Shown here one piece after another: positions 1 to 6,658 of a DNA stretch of 11,527 bases. The translations under genes and the position numbers were made by a program. The first letter of the stretch is position 1, and the number at the start of each line of letters is the position of its first letter. The stretch is from Deltaproteobacteria bacterium. Lineage in GTDB: Bacteria > Desulfobacterota > Desulfobacteria > Desulfobacterales > SG8-13. The notes under the pieces are model-generated. The model ran no database searches. It saw only the letters and a program-made list of their open reading frames with translations, and was not told the origin of the DNA. Where the stretch lies: contig DAOVBC010000036.1 in assembly GCA_030670715.1 (NCBI GenBank), positions 1 to 11,527 of the forward strand. Direction: 5' to 3'.

Positions 1-1532
1 ACCTGCTCATCCGGGTGCTCGGTATTGGCAACGCCCTGCCCGACGCCTCCCTGAATAACCTCTTGAAATGTATACCCGATTCACGTCTTCTCCGGCATCC
101 GCTGACAACTTTCGACCCACGGGAGCGGCTTGACCACGCCCACGGTCAGAGCCTGCCGGATTGGATTAGTCTGCGGGGAGGGAGCTTAAAAAACTTTCCC
201 GACGGCGTTGCCTATCCCGAGTCGCCTGAACAGGTCGCCGAGCTGATCGGTTTTGCAAAAAAACAGGATATCGTCGTTATTCCTTACGGCGGTGGGACCA
301 GTGTTGTCGGCCACCTTGAGGTGCCTGAGGGCGACAGACCGGTTCTGAGTTTGTCTCTGCAGCGCCTGGACCGGCTCATCGACCTGGACCCCGGCAGCCG
401 GCTGGCCACGTTTGAATCCGGTATTTTGGGATCGCAGCTTGAAGCGCGGCTCAAGGCCAAAGGCTTTTCCCTGGGTCACTATCCCCAGTCTTTTGAATAT
501 TCCACTCTGGGTGGGTGGGTCGCCACCCGTTCCAGCGGCCAGCAATCAGCCCATTACGGAAGAATCGAACAGCTATTTGCCGGGGGCGAACTGGTAACAC
601 CGGTTGGAACGTTGAACCTGCCGCCTTTTCCTGCCTCGGCGGCCGGGCCGGATCTGCGGCAAATGGTTCTGGGGTCCGAGGGAAGACTGGGTGTCTTAAC
701 CCGGGTTACCGTCAGAATTTCATCCATTCCTGAAAGGGACGATATATACGGTGTTTTTTTTCCCTCCTGGAATCATGCGGCAACTGCTGTTCGAACCATT
801 GCCGGCGCCGGCATTCCATATTCCATGATTCGCCTCAGCAACCCGGTTGAAACCCGGACCGGTCTGGCCCTGGCCGGTCACAGTAAAAAGATGGAGTTAT
901 TGAGCCGTTATCTCCGGATCAGGGGGGTTGCGGAAGACAGCGCATGCATGTGCCTGATCGGTTTTGCCGGTTCAAGACGCCGGGTGAGATCGGCCAGACG
1001 GGAAGCTGTAGCCGTTTTGCGGCGATATAAGGGGGTATCCGCCGGAAAGGCACCGGGTGAGGCCTGGAAAAAAAATCGATTCCGTGCGCCCTATCTTCGC
1101 AACACGCTCTGGAACAATGGCTATGCGGTCGACACGCTGGAAACGGCGGTTACCTGGGATAAAGTTGACACGGCAATGGAGACGATCGAACGGGCCGTTG
1201 AAGAAAGCCTGGTACCGTGGAATGAAAAGGCGCACTGTTTTTCGCACCTGTCGCATGTCTATCCCTCCGGTTCGAGTATTTACACGACGGTTGTGTTCCG
1301 ACTGGCAAACACGCCGGAAGAAACGCTGGACCGCTGGCAGGCCATAAAAAAAGCGGCAAGCCGGGCCATCATTCGCACCGGCGGGACGATCAGCCACCAG
1401 CACGGCGTGGGAGTGGACCATTTACCCTATCTGGCGGATGAAAAGGGCTCTGCCGGCGTGGGTGCCCTGAAGCAGCTGTGTTCCCATTTCGACCCGGAAA
1501 ACCGAATGAATCCCGGGAAACTGGTGACGTAA
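1..1532 (+). CDS. FAD-binding oxidase of the alkyl-DHAP synthase (AGPS) type, 5' end cut off by the window
   Basis: The frame is open from base 3, and the first possible start (GTG at 15) has no ribosome site, so the true start is probably upstream; about 40 N-terminal residues seem missing compared with AGPS relatives. Numbering from GTG 15 (505 residues): FPDGVAYP (61-68) opens a PCMH-type FAD domain, PYGGGTSV (90-97) is the flavin pyrophosphate loop, the stretch around 154-186 (GHYPQSFEYSTLGGW, then YGRIE) closely resembles AGPS, and GSEGRLGV (220-227) follows. The C-terminal half has an AGPS-like SHVY...IYTT segment, SHQHGVG (AGPS has SHHHGVG, so the middle His is Gln here) and a terminal DPENRMNPGKL. 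Family members exchange the acyl chain of acyl-DHAP for a fatty alcohol, the first step to ether lipids; related oxidases handle 2-hydroxy acids. The AGPS-like blocks favour the former. The gene reads toward glpD, 412 bases on, with a MITE between. The family call is firm; the exact substrate is inferred. Confidence 0.85.
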   Translation, partial: LLIRVLGIGNALPDASLNNLLKCIPDSRLLRHPLTTFDPRERLDHAHGQSLPDWISLRGGSLKNFPDGVAYPESPEQVAELIGFAKKQDIVVIPYGGGTSVVGHLEVPEGDRPVLSLSLQRLDRLIDLDPGSRLATFESGILGSQLEARLKAKGFSLGHYPQSFEYSTLGGWVATRSSGQQSAHYGRIEQLFAGGELVTPVGTLNLPPFPASAAGPDLRQMVLGSEGRLGVLTRVTVRISSIPERDDIYGVFFPSWNHAATAVRTIAGAGIPYSMIRLSNPVETRTGLALAGHSKKMELLSRYLRIRGVAEDSACMCLIGFAGSRRRVRSARREAVAVLRRYKGVSAGKAPGEAWKKNRFRAPYLRNTLWNNGYAVDTLETAVTWDKVDTAMETIERAVEESLVPWNEKAHCFSHLSHVYPSGSSIYTTVVFRLANTPEETLDRWQAIKKAASRAIIRTGGTISHQHGVGVDHLPYLADEKGSAGVGALKQLCSHFDPENRMNPGKLVT

Positions 1533-1627
1533 GCTGGATATTGCCCGTGAAAATGTGACCATACCCCGCGGGTTTTTGTGTACTGCCGGACAACTGTCTG
1601 AGCCGGTTAGTGCGCGTTATTGCGAAC

Positions 1628-1841
1628 GTACGTGTTCACAGGGTGCGTCTCCCCGATTCACTCCGGTGGCTGCGTGTCCGGTCATTTCAATGACTTAGCA
1701 GCGGGGGCATTCCTGCCCCCTCCGCATTCTCCCGCAAAAAACGTGCGGGAGCCGCGGTCTCCCCCACGGCTAAGCCATTGAAATGACGAGGCCACTGCGC
1801 CAATCTCGCTGCTCGGGGAAGCGCACCCCGTGAACTCGTAC
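1628..1841. mobile_element. MITE-like palindromic element, copy 1, with 8-bp target duplication
   Basis: This 214-bp element fills most of the 412-base gap between the AGPS-like gene and glpD. Its ends are inverted repeats of about 29 bp (GTACGTGTTCAC... against ...GTGAACTCGTAC, few mismatches). Exact 8-bp direct copies of TTGCGAAC flank it at 1620-1627 and 1842-1849, as expected for a target-site duplication. Internally it is almost one long palindrome: a 19-bp arm at 1681-1699 pairs with 1769-1787 (one mismatch). Two small hairpins lie inside, 1703-1720 (GGGGGCA, loop TTCC) and 1729-1751 (CTCCCGCA / TGCGGGAG). It has no credible ORF, so any transposition would need a transposase supplied in trans. 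Copy 2 lies at 11185-11399. The rest of the gap, 1533-1619 and 1850-1944, shows no gene and no clear promoter or terminator. Confidence 0.88.
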
Positions 1842-1944
1842 TTGCGAACATTAATAGGGCGGTCATGAAAACAGAACCGCTGCGTATGAGCACGGCACCT
1901 TTTTTAAAGCTCGCATCAAGGTTGGTCGAGGTAAGGGGGAATGC

Positions 1945-3585
1945 ATGCATCTGGAAACCATTCCGGAAAAATGGGATTTGGTGGTCGTTGGTGGCGGCGT
2001 TACCGGCGCGGGCATTTTCCGGCTGGCCGCCGGCATGAACCTGAAAGTCCTGCTTGTCGAACAAAAAGATTTTGCCTGGGGAACCTCCAGTCGCTCTTCA
2101 AAACTGATCCACGGCGGACTGCGTTACCTGAAAGAGGGGCGCCTGTTGCTGACCCGGGAATCGGTGCAGGAACGTGAGCGATTACTTGAAGAAGCACCCG
2201 GGCTGGTGGAGCCTTTGGAGTTTCTGGTACCGGTATACAAAGACCGGGGGCCGGGAAAGTGGACGCTTGAAGCCGGCCTTTCCCTGTACGATCTCATTGC
2301 CCGCAAGCACCGTCACCAATTTCTTTCCAAGGAAGAATTTTTACAGCTTGCACCGTACGTTGACCAAAAACTGCTGATAGGGGGGTTTTGCTTTTTTGAT
2401 GCCCGTGTGGATGATGCCAGGCTGGTAATGCGCCTGATCAATGAGGCCGTTCAACTGGGTGGATGTGCGTTAAATTATACCGCGGCTACAGATATTTATC
2501 GCAATGCCGAGGGTGGGGTCACCGGCATCCGGGTGGAGGATACAGAAACAGGTGCCGCAAGAACCCTGTCCACGCTTGCCATCATCAACGCCGGCGGGAT
2601 ATGGGCGGAGAAACTGCATCCGCCACCTCAGAGGGATTTTCACATGCGCCCATTGCGCGGCAGCCACCTGGTATATCCGAGCCGGGTCCTGCCGGTGGAC
2701 CGGGCCATCAGTTTTATCCACCCGGCAGACGGCCGGGCCGTTTTTGTCATTCCCTGGCAAGGGGCTGTTCTGGTCGGAACAACAGACCTGGATCACGAAA
2801 ATGACCTTTCTATCGAACCGGCCGCCGCCGAAAAGGAAGTCATTTACCTGGTGCGGGGCCTGGCAAAGCTGTTTCCATCGCTGGACTTCTCTCTGAAAAA
2901 TTGTATTGCCAGCTTTGCAGGCGTGCGACCGGTTGTCAGCAGTGGTGACCGGGCACCCTCTTCAGAGCCACGTGACCACATGATCTGGACGGACAAAGGG
3001 CTGGTGACTGTGACCGGCGGGAAAATGACCATCTTCCGTGCCATGGCCCGCGATGCCCTCAAAGCTGCTGCGCCTTGTTTGCCTCCGGTTGAAATGAACA
3101 TCGATAACGAGCCCATTTTTGCACCCCTGCCGGTGGGACCGGCCAATAATTTCGGGTTATCCTCCGACACATGGCGCTATCTTTACGGTCGCTATGGTCC
3201 GCATGCCGATACACTAGTTCGAAATTCGTCTGCGGAAGATCTCAAGCCTATTCCCGGCACCGAAACATTGTGGGCGGAGATTCCTTTTGTAGCTGGTAAA
3301 GAGCAGGTCAGGCATCTTGATGATTTGCTTTTGCGACGGGTTCGCATCGGTCTTTTAACTCCCGGCGGTGGCCGGGCCCACATTCGGCGGATCAAACAAC
3401 TCTGCCGCCCGGTTCTTCCATGGAGTAGAAAACGATGGAGACAGGAAATAAAAAGGTATCTTGAGCTATGGGAACACGCACACGGGTTGCCGCCCGGTCT
3501 GACAGAGGCACGTCCCGGCCGGAGGCCCCCTTCGATTTTTCATTTCAGGGCCTTTCTCAGGCATTATTATCGAAAACTCTTCTAA
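1945..3585 (+). CDS. glpD: FAD-dependent glycerol-3-phosphate dehydrogenase
   Basis: A 546-residue enzyme of the GlpD/GlpA family, oxidising sn-glycerol 3-phosphate to dihydroxyacetone phosphate and passing electrons from FAD to the quinone pool, usually at the inner membrane surface. The N-terminal Rossmann motif is VVVGGGVTGAG (13-23). The family signature GTSSRSSKLIHGGLRYL follows at 46-62, PLRGSHLVYP at 236-245, GVRPV at 326-330 and GGKMTIFR at 358-365 near the substrate site. Residues after about 400 match the helical C-terminal DAO_C-type domain (YLYGRYG, then LDDLLLRRVRIGLLTPGGG). Length is slightly above the usual 500-540. ATG 1945 was chosen because the Rossmann strand begins soon after and an AAGGGGGA stretch lies just upstream; ATG 1941 is in another frame. 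The neighbouring AGPS-like gene would use the DHAP made here, suggesting a shared lipid backbone pathway. A MITE separates the two genes, so glpD may not be co-transcribed with its neighbour. Confidence 0.93.
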   Translation: MHLETIPEKWDLVVVGGGVTGAGIFRLAAGMNLKVLLVEQKDFAWGTSSRSSKLIHGGLRYLKEGRLLLTRESVQERERLLEEAPGLVEPLEFLVPVYKDRGPGKWTLEAGLSLYDLIARKHRHQFLSKEEFLQLAPYVDQKLLIGGFCFFDARVDDARLVMRLINEAVQLGGCALNYTAATDIYRNAEGGVTGIRVEDTETGAARTLSTLAIINAGGIWAEKLHPPPQRDFHMRPLRGSHLVYPSRVLPVDRAISFIHPADGRAVFVIPWQGAVLVGTTDLDHENDLSIEPAAAEKEVIYLVRGLAKLFPSLDFSLKNCIASFAGVRPVVSSGDRAPSSEPRDHMIWTDKGLVTVTGGKMTIFRAMARDALKAAAPCLPPVEMNIDNEPIFAPLPVGPANNFGLSSDTWRYLYGRYGPHADTLVRNSSAEDLKPIPGTETLWAEIPFVAGKEQVRHLDDLLLRRVRIGLLTPGGGRAHIRRIKQLCRPVLPWSRKRWRQEIKRYLELWEHAHGLPPGLTEARPGRRPPSIFHFRAFLRHYYRKLF

Positions 3586-3612
3586 ATATTGTTCGTTTAT
3601 GAACACCGAGCT

Positions 3613-3637
3613 GTTTCCGTGAACACGTACGTTTCCG
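3613..3637. repeat. Possible excision footprint of the 215-bp MITE
   Basis: The 12 bases GTGAACACGTAC at 3619-3630 are identical to the right terminus of MITE copy 2. They are bracketed by direct repeats of GTTTCCG (3613-3619 and 3631-3637), placed where a target duplication would be if the element had inserted here. An element that left by imprecise excision or internal deletion, leaving one tip and both target copies, would give this arrangement. The match is short, so chance is possible. It lies in the 87-base gap between glpD and the flavin reductase gene. Confidence 0.35.
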
Positions 3638-3672
3638 CTTTACATATTGGTGCCGATGGAGGAAGCTATCAA

Positions 3673-4146
3673 ATGAAAAAGCAATGGATACCGGCTGTCG
3701 GGAAAATGACGTACGGCATATACGTTCTCACCACGCATTACGATAACGAGATCAACGGCATGATTGCTTCGTGGGTCTCACAGGTTTCCTATGATCCGCC
3801 CCTAGTTATGGTTGCCGTCCATCCCAACCGTTACTCCCACCGCCTCATCGAGCAGGGAGGCTGCTTTGCTTTGCATGCTCTGGGCAAAACACAGCAAGAT
3901 TTTTTATCCCGCTTTAAAGGTCCTGATCCCGCAGATAAATTTGCGGACATCTCATGGGAAAGGGGCAAAACAGGGTGTCCGATTATAAAAGAATGTGTCG
4001 CCTATCTGGATTGTCGGGTCAAAACGATCATTAGGCCGGGCAATCACACGATTTTCATCGGCGAAATCATCGATGCACGGCTTCTCTCCGATGAAGAAAC
4101 GTTCAGTACGATAGATTACAGCGGGATATATCTTGGAAAGGCTTAA
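3673..4146 (+). CDS. Flavin reductase-like (flavoredoxin-type) FMN-binding protein
   Basis: A 157-residue single-domain protein of the flavin reductase-like, FMN-binding split-barrel family. The conserved N-terminal block reads GKMTYGIYVLTT (10-21), then NGMIASWVSQVSYDPPLVMVAV (28-49), where the backbone binds FMN in relatives, then NRYSHRLI (52-59) and FALHAL (65-70). The C-terminal strand HTIFIGEI (125-132) is also typical. Known relatives serve as small flavin electron carriers, or as the reductase module of rubredoxin and flavodiiron systems in anaerobes; the partner here is unknown. The frame stays open upstream to a TTG at 3589, but ATG 3673 is preferred: a GGAGGA ribosome site lies at 3658-3663 and the domain begins directly after. 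It is 87 bases after glpD on the same strand, so co-transcription is possible but unproven. Family call strong, physiological role unassigned. Confidence 0.88.
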   Translation: MKKQWIPAVGKMTYGIYVLTTHYDNEINGMIASWVSQVSYDPPLVMVAVHPNRYSHRLIEQGGCFALHALGKTQQDFLSRFKGPDPADKFADISWERGKTGCPIIKECVAYLDCRVKTIIRPGNHTIFIGEIIDARLLSDEETFSTIDYSGIYLGKA

Positions 4147-4210
4147 TCAGATTCGATCCCTCTCGGCTTGATTTATCGGTTTGCAGTATTATTTTCTAAA
4201 TAATTCTATG

Positions 4211-4247
4211 CACTTCTGAGTGTTTTATCGATAAAACGATAGAAGTG
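4211..4247. promoter_or_regulatory. Dyad-symmetric site upstream of the PilZ gene
   Basis: A perfect 16-bp palindrome GTTTTATCGATAAAAC (4222-4237) is embedded in a larger dyad: CACTTCT at 4211-4217 pairs with AGAAGTG at 4241-4247. As RNA it would form a hairpin ending only 4 bases before the ribosome site of the PilZ gene. No T-run follows, so it does not look like an intrinsic terminator of the flavin reductase gene. An operator or a translation-modulating hairpin are the likelier readings, both inferred. Confidence 0.5.
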
Positions 4248-4262
4248 ATTGAGGAAAAGGCC

Positions 4263-4625
4263 ATGACCGCCGATCATGAAAAAAATACGGAATTGAAGAG
4301 TAAACGTGCCTTCCAAATCCGATTCGCTCATTCCGGTATCGATGGTTTCCTGACAGTGCGGATGGTTAATTTCAGCCGGGGCGGCATCTGCTTCGAGTCC
4401 GGGGTTAAAATCAACCCCGGAGCAAGAATTGTTGTCCGGGGTAAGACCCGCCCCATAGACCTGCCGCACATTCAGGCCGGCCGGGAACATCCGGCGAAGG
4501 TGAAATGGTGCAGATCGATGGCCGAAGAGGTTGCCCTGCCGTACCGCATCGGCATCGCATTCGAAAACCCGTTGAAGGAAGATTACCTTAAAAAGTGGCG
4601 GACGGGTGTCTGGAATTGGTCTTAA
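4263..4625 (+). CDS. Short PilZ-domain protein
   Basis: A 120-residue, probably cytosolic protein that fits a lone PilZ domain, the usual receptor module for cyclic di-GMP. The second consensus motif (D/NxSxxG) is clear as NFSRGG at 36-41, followed by the expected strands GICFES, ARIVV (54-58), HPAKVKWCR (76-84) and YRIGIAFEN (94-102). The first motif, RxxxR, is imperfect: R15 and R20 are four residues apart rather than three, so cyclic di-GMP binding is uncertain. The start is ATG 4263, with AGGAAAAGG at 4252-4260 as ribosome site; a GTG at 4245 is in frame but falls inside the upstream dyad. The TAA stop is the first part of a 72-bp palindromic repeat. Partner and process (motility, adhesion or secretion) cannot be told from the neighbours. 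Confidence 0.75.
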   Translation: MTADHEKNTELKSKRAFQIRFAHSGIDGFLTVRMVNFSRGGICFESGVKINPGARIVVRGKTRPIDLPHIQAGREHPAKVKWCRSMAEEVALPYRIGIAFENPLKEDYLKKWRTGVWNWS

Positions 4626-4693
4626 CCCGAACATTTCATGAAAATTTATATGCAAAATGAATCCGCCTTAGGCGGATGAAATATCCGGGTTAA
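4622..4693. repeat. 72-bp palindromic repeat unit between the PilZ gene and sppA
   Basis: The arms TTAACCCGAACATTTCAT (4622-4639) and ATGAAATATCCGGGTTAA (4676-4693) are inverted copies matching at 16 of 18 positions. In the middle is a perfect 7-bp hairpin, ATCCGCC-TTA-GGCGGAT (4661-4677). The left arm overlaps the stop codon of the PilZ gene. The right arm recurs exactly, as 18 bp, at 9730-9747 upstream of the M16 gene, so this is a dispersed unit and not only a local hairpin. It could cause partial transcription termination, but no T-run follows. Confidence 0.7.
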
Positions 4694-4723
4694 TGTCTGG
4701 AATCCGGGAAAGGCATCACCCCA

Positions 4724-6574
4724 ATGAAAAGGATTATGGCAATGATGGGCCGTATCATCCGGGCCCTCTGGATTGCGGTAACTGTCAGTCGAAGAGCCTT
4801 CGGAAACTTGCTGTTTATCGCTTTTGTCCTGTTCCTGGCAGGTCTTTTTTTCTTCGGTGGCGGTAAAAGGGTGTCGGAAGATGTCGCCCTGGTTCTGGCA
4901 CCGGTTGGAAATATTGTGGAACAGGTATCCGAACAGCTTCTGATGGATCTTTTTTTTGGGCGTGTAACCAAGGAAGAAACCCTGCTCAATGATATCATCG
5001 ATGTCGTTGATCATGCCGCAGAAGACGAAAACATAAAAGTGCTGGTATTGGATCAGCGCCGGATGGGAGCGGCAGGTGTCAGCAAACTGCATGATATCGG
5101 TGCTGCGCTGAATCGCTTCCGGAAAACGGGTAAGCCTATCATCGCTGCCGGTGATTATTTCAATCAGCAGCAATATTATCTGGCGGCCCACGCAAATAGA
5201 GTGTACCTGCACCCAATGGGCCAGGTTTGGCTCAGCGGTTACGGCGCTTACCGTATATACTTCAAGACGGCGCTGGAAAAACTGTTGGTGCAGTTTCACG
5301 TGTTCAGAGTCGGCACGTACAAATCGGCCCTGGAGCCGTTTTTCCGGAACGATATGTCCGAGGAAGCCAAAGAGGCCAATTCGGCCTGGCTGAATGTACT
5401 CTGGGATGCCTATAAAACAGATGTCGCCGTACTGCGGAAGATCGAAGCGGATCGCATTGATGCTCATATCAACAACATCGGCACCCTTCTGGCAAATGAA
5501 GGCGGTGATGCCGCACTGCTGGCGCTAAATGACGGACTGGTTGATGCACTGAAGACCAGGGATGAAGTTCGCGATGAATTAATACAAATGGTTGGCCTGG
5601 ATGACAGGAACAAAAGCTTCAAGCAGATAGATTTTCGCGAATATCTGGAAATTATCCGGCCGTCCCTTCGACAGACAGAACCGGATCACGGCAAGGTGGG
5701 TGTCATTGTCGCACGGGGAATCATCATGGACGGCAAGCAGCCGGTGGGAAGAATCGGTGGCGATTCCATGGCGGAACTGATCCGAAAGGCCCGCGATGAT
5801 GAAAATATCAAAGCGCTTGTATTAAGGATCAACAGCGGTGGCGGCAGTGCCCTGGCCTCTGAAATTATCCGCAGGGAAGTCGAACTGACCAGAAACGCCG
5901 GAAAACCCGTCGTTGTATCCATGAGCTCCGTGGCAGCTTCGGGCGGTTACTGGATGGCCGTTGCGGCGGATGAAATCTGGGCCTCTCCCACCACCATTAC
6001 CGGTTCTATCGGCATCTTTGCGGCAATGCCCACATTTGACAGGACCCTGGATTCTCTGGGGATTCATACCGATGGCGTTGGAACAACCCGGCTGTCGGGA
6101 GCTTTAGATATAACACGACCCCTTAATCCCCTGCTGGCCGATATGCTGCAACACAGCATTGAACACGGTTATCAACAGTTTATCCAACGGGTGTCCGAAG
6201 GACGGAATATGGATCCCCAGGTGGTCGAAAAGATTGCCCAGGGTCGGGTCTGGGCCGGAAAGACAGCCCTTGAACTGGGCTTGGTGGATAAACTTGGCGA
6301 CCTGAAAGATGCCATCGGGTCCGCTGCAACCATGGCGCAGCTGGATGAATACGATATTGTTTATGTGGAGCAGCCGTTATCGGCCAAAGAGCACCTGCTG
6401 AAAAAGCTAATCCGTTTGATTCTCAGCGTTTTCGGCACGGAGCACCCCCGAGAACGGCAGCTTGTTGACAGATTTACGAATTTCGTTCTGGATGACGGAG
6501 ACCTTGCAATATTGTTACAGCTGAATGATCCGCAGAATCTGTATGCTCTGTGTTTGAATTGCGATCTCAATTGA
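4724..6574 (+). CDS. sppA: Signal peptide peptidase SppA, 67-kDa type
   Basis: A 616-residue membrane-anchored serine protease of family S49 that digests cleaved signal peptides in the inner membrane. It has the two-domain architecture of the long, E. coli-like form (618 residues there). One membrane segment lies near 27-46 (hydrophobic run ending LAGLFFFGG). The general-base lysine is K200 in TYKSALEPF, aligning with E. coli K209; the nucleophile is S406 in SVAASGGYWMA, aligning with S409. Other S49 blocks are RINSGGGSALASEI (368-381), TGSIGIFAAMPT (426-437) and GRVWAGKTALELGLVD (507-522). Both catalytic residues are present, so the enzyme should be active. The start may be ATG 4724 (weak ribosome site), or ATG 4742, which has AAGGA at 4729-4733; the difference is six residues. 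It is 98 bases after the PilZ gene across a palindromic repeat and converges on the M16 gene with 84 bases between; no clear terminator is visible there. Confidence 0.95.
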   Translation: MKRIMAMMGRIIRALWIAVTVSRRAFGNLLFIAFVLFLAGLFFFGGGKRVSEDVALVLAPVGNIVEQVSEQLLMDLFFGRVTKEETLLNDIIDVVDHAAEDENIKVLVLDQRRMGAAGVSKLHDIGAALNRFRKTGKPIIAAGDYFNQQQYYLAAHANRVYLHPMGQVWLSGYGAYRIYFKTALEKLLVQFHVFRVGTYKSALEPFFRNDMSEEAKEANSAWLNVLWDAYKTDVAVLRKIEADRIDAHINNIGTLLANEGGDAALLALNDGLVDALKTRDEVRDELIQMVGLDDRNKSFKQIDFREYLEIIRPSLRQTEPDHGKVGVIVARGIIMDGKQPVGRIGGDSMAELIRKARDDENIKALVLRINSGGGSALASEIIRREVELTRNAGKPVVVSMSSVAASGGYWMAVAADEIWASPTTITGSIGIFAAMPTFDRTLDSLGIHTDGVGTTRLSGALDITRPLNPLLADMLQHSIEHGYQQFIQRVSEGRNMDPQVVEKIAQGRVWAGKTALELGLVDKLGDLKDAIGSAATMAQLDEYDIVYVEQPLSAKEHLLKKLIRLILSVFGTEHPRERQLVDRFTNFVLDDGDLAILLQLNDPQNLYALCLNCDLN

Positions 6575-6658
6575 TCTGAGATTTGGAATTTTTGCAGGTT
6601 ACATAGCCATGCTATAAACGGACGCCTCTTATCGGTTTAATTCCTTTTATTGCCTGTG

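Noticed and set aside
1564..1578. GC-rich stretch followed by T residues (ACCCCGCGGGTTTTT) after the AGPS-like gene, as a terminator
   Set aside because: The self-complementary part has no room for a loop and no longer stem is found.
1866..2039. Small + strand frame starting MKTEPLRMSTAPF before glpD, a possible leader peptide
   Set aside because: It has no good ribosome site and runs well into the glpD Rossmann region in another frame.
1687..2064. A 125-codon minus-strand frame through MITE copy 1 and the start of glpD
   Set aside because: It spans a repeat and a conserved gene on the other strand, with no domain signal.
3589..3672. Upstream extension of the flavin reductase frame from TTG 3589
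   Set aside because: The extension has no family similarity, contains the possible MITE footprint, and a much better ribosome site serves ATG 3673.
4206..4655. A 149-codon open frame on the minus strand across the PilZ gene
   Set aside because: It is opposite a gene with a clear domain and a good ribosome site, and its translation shows no recognisable motif.
6603..6615. ATAGC-CAT-GCTAT hairpin between the convergent sppA and M16 genes
   Set aside because: Only five weak pairs and no T-run on either side, so not supportable as a terminator.
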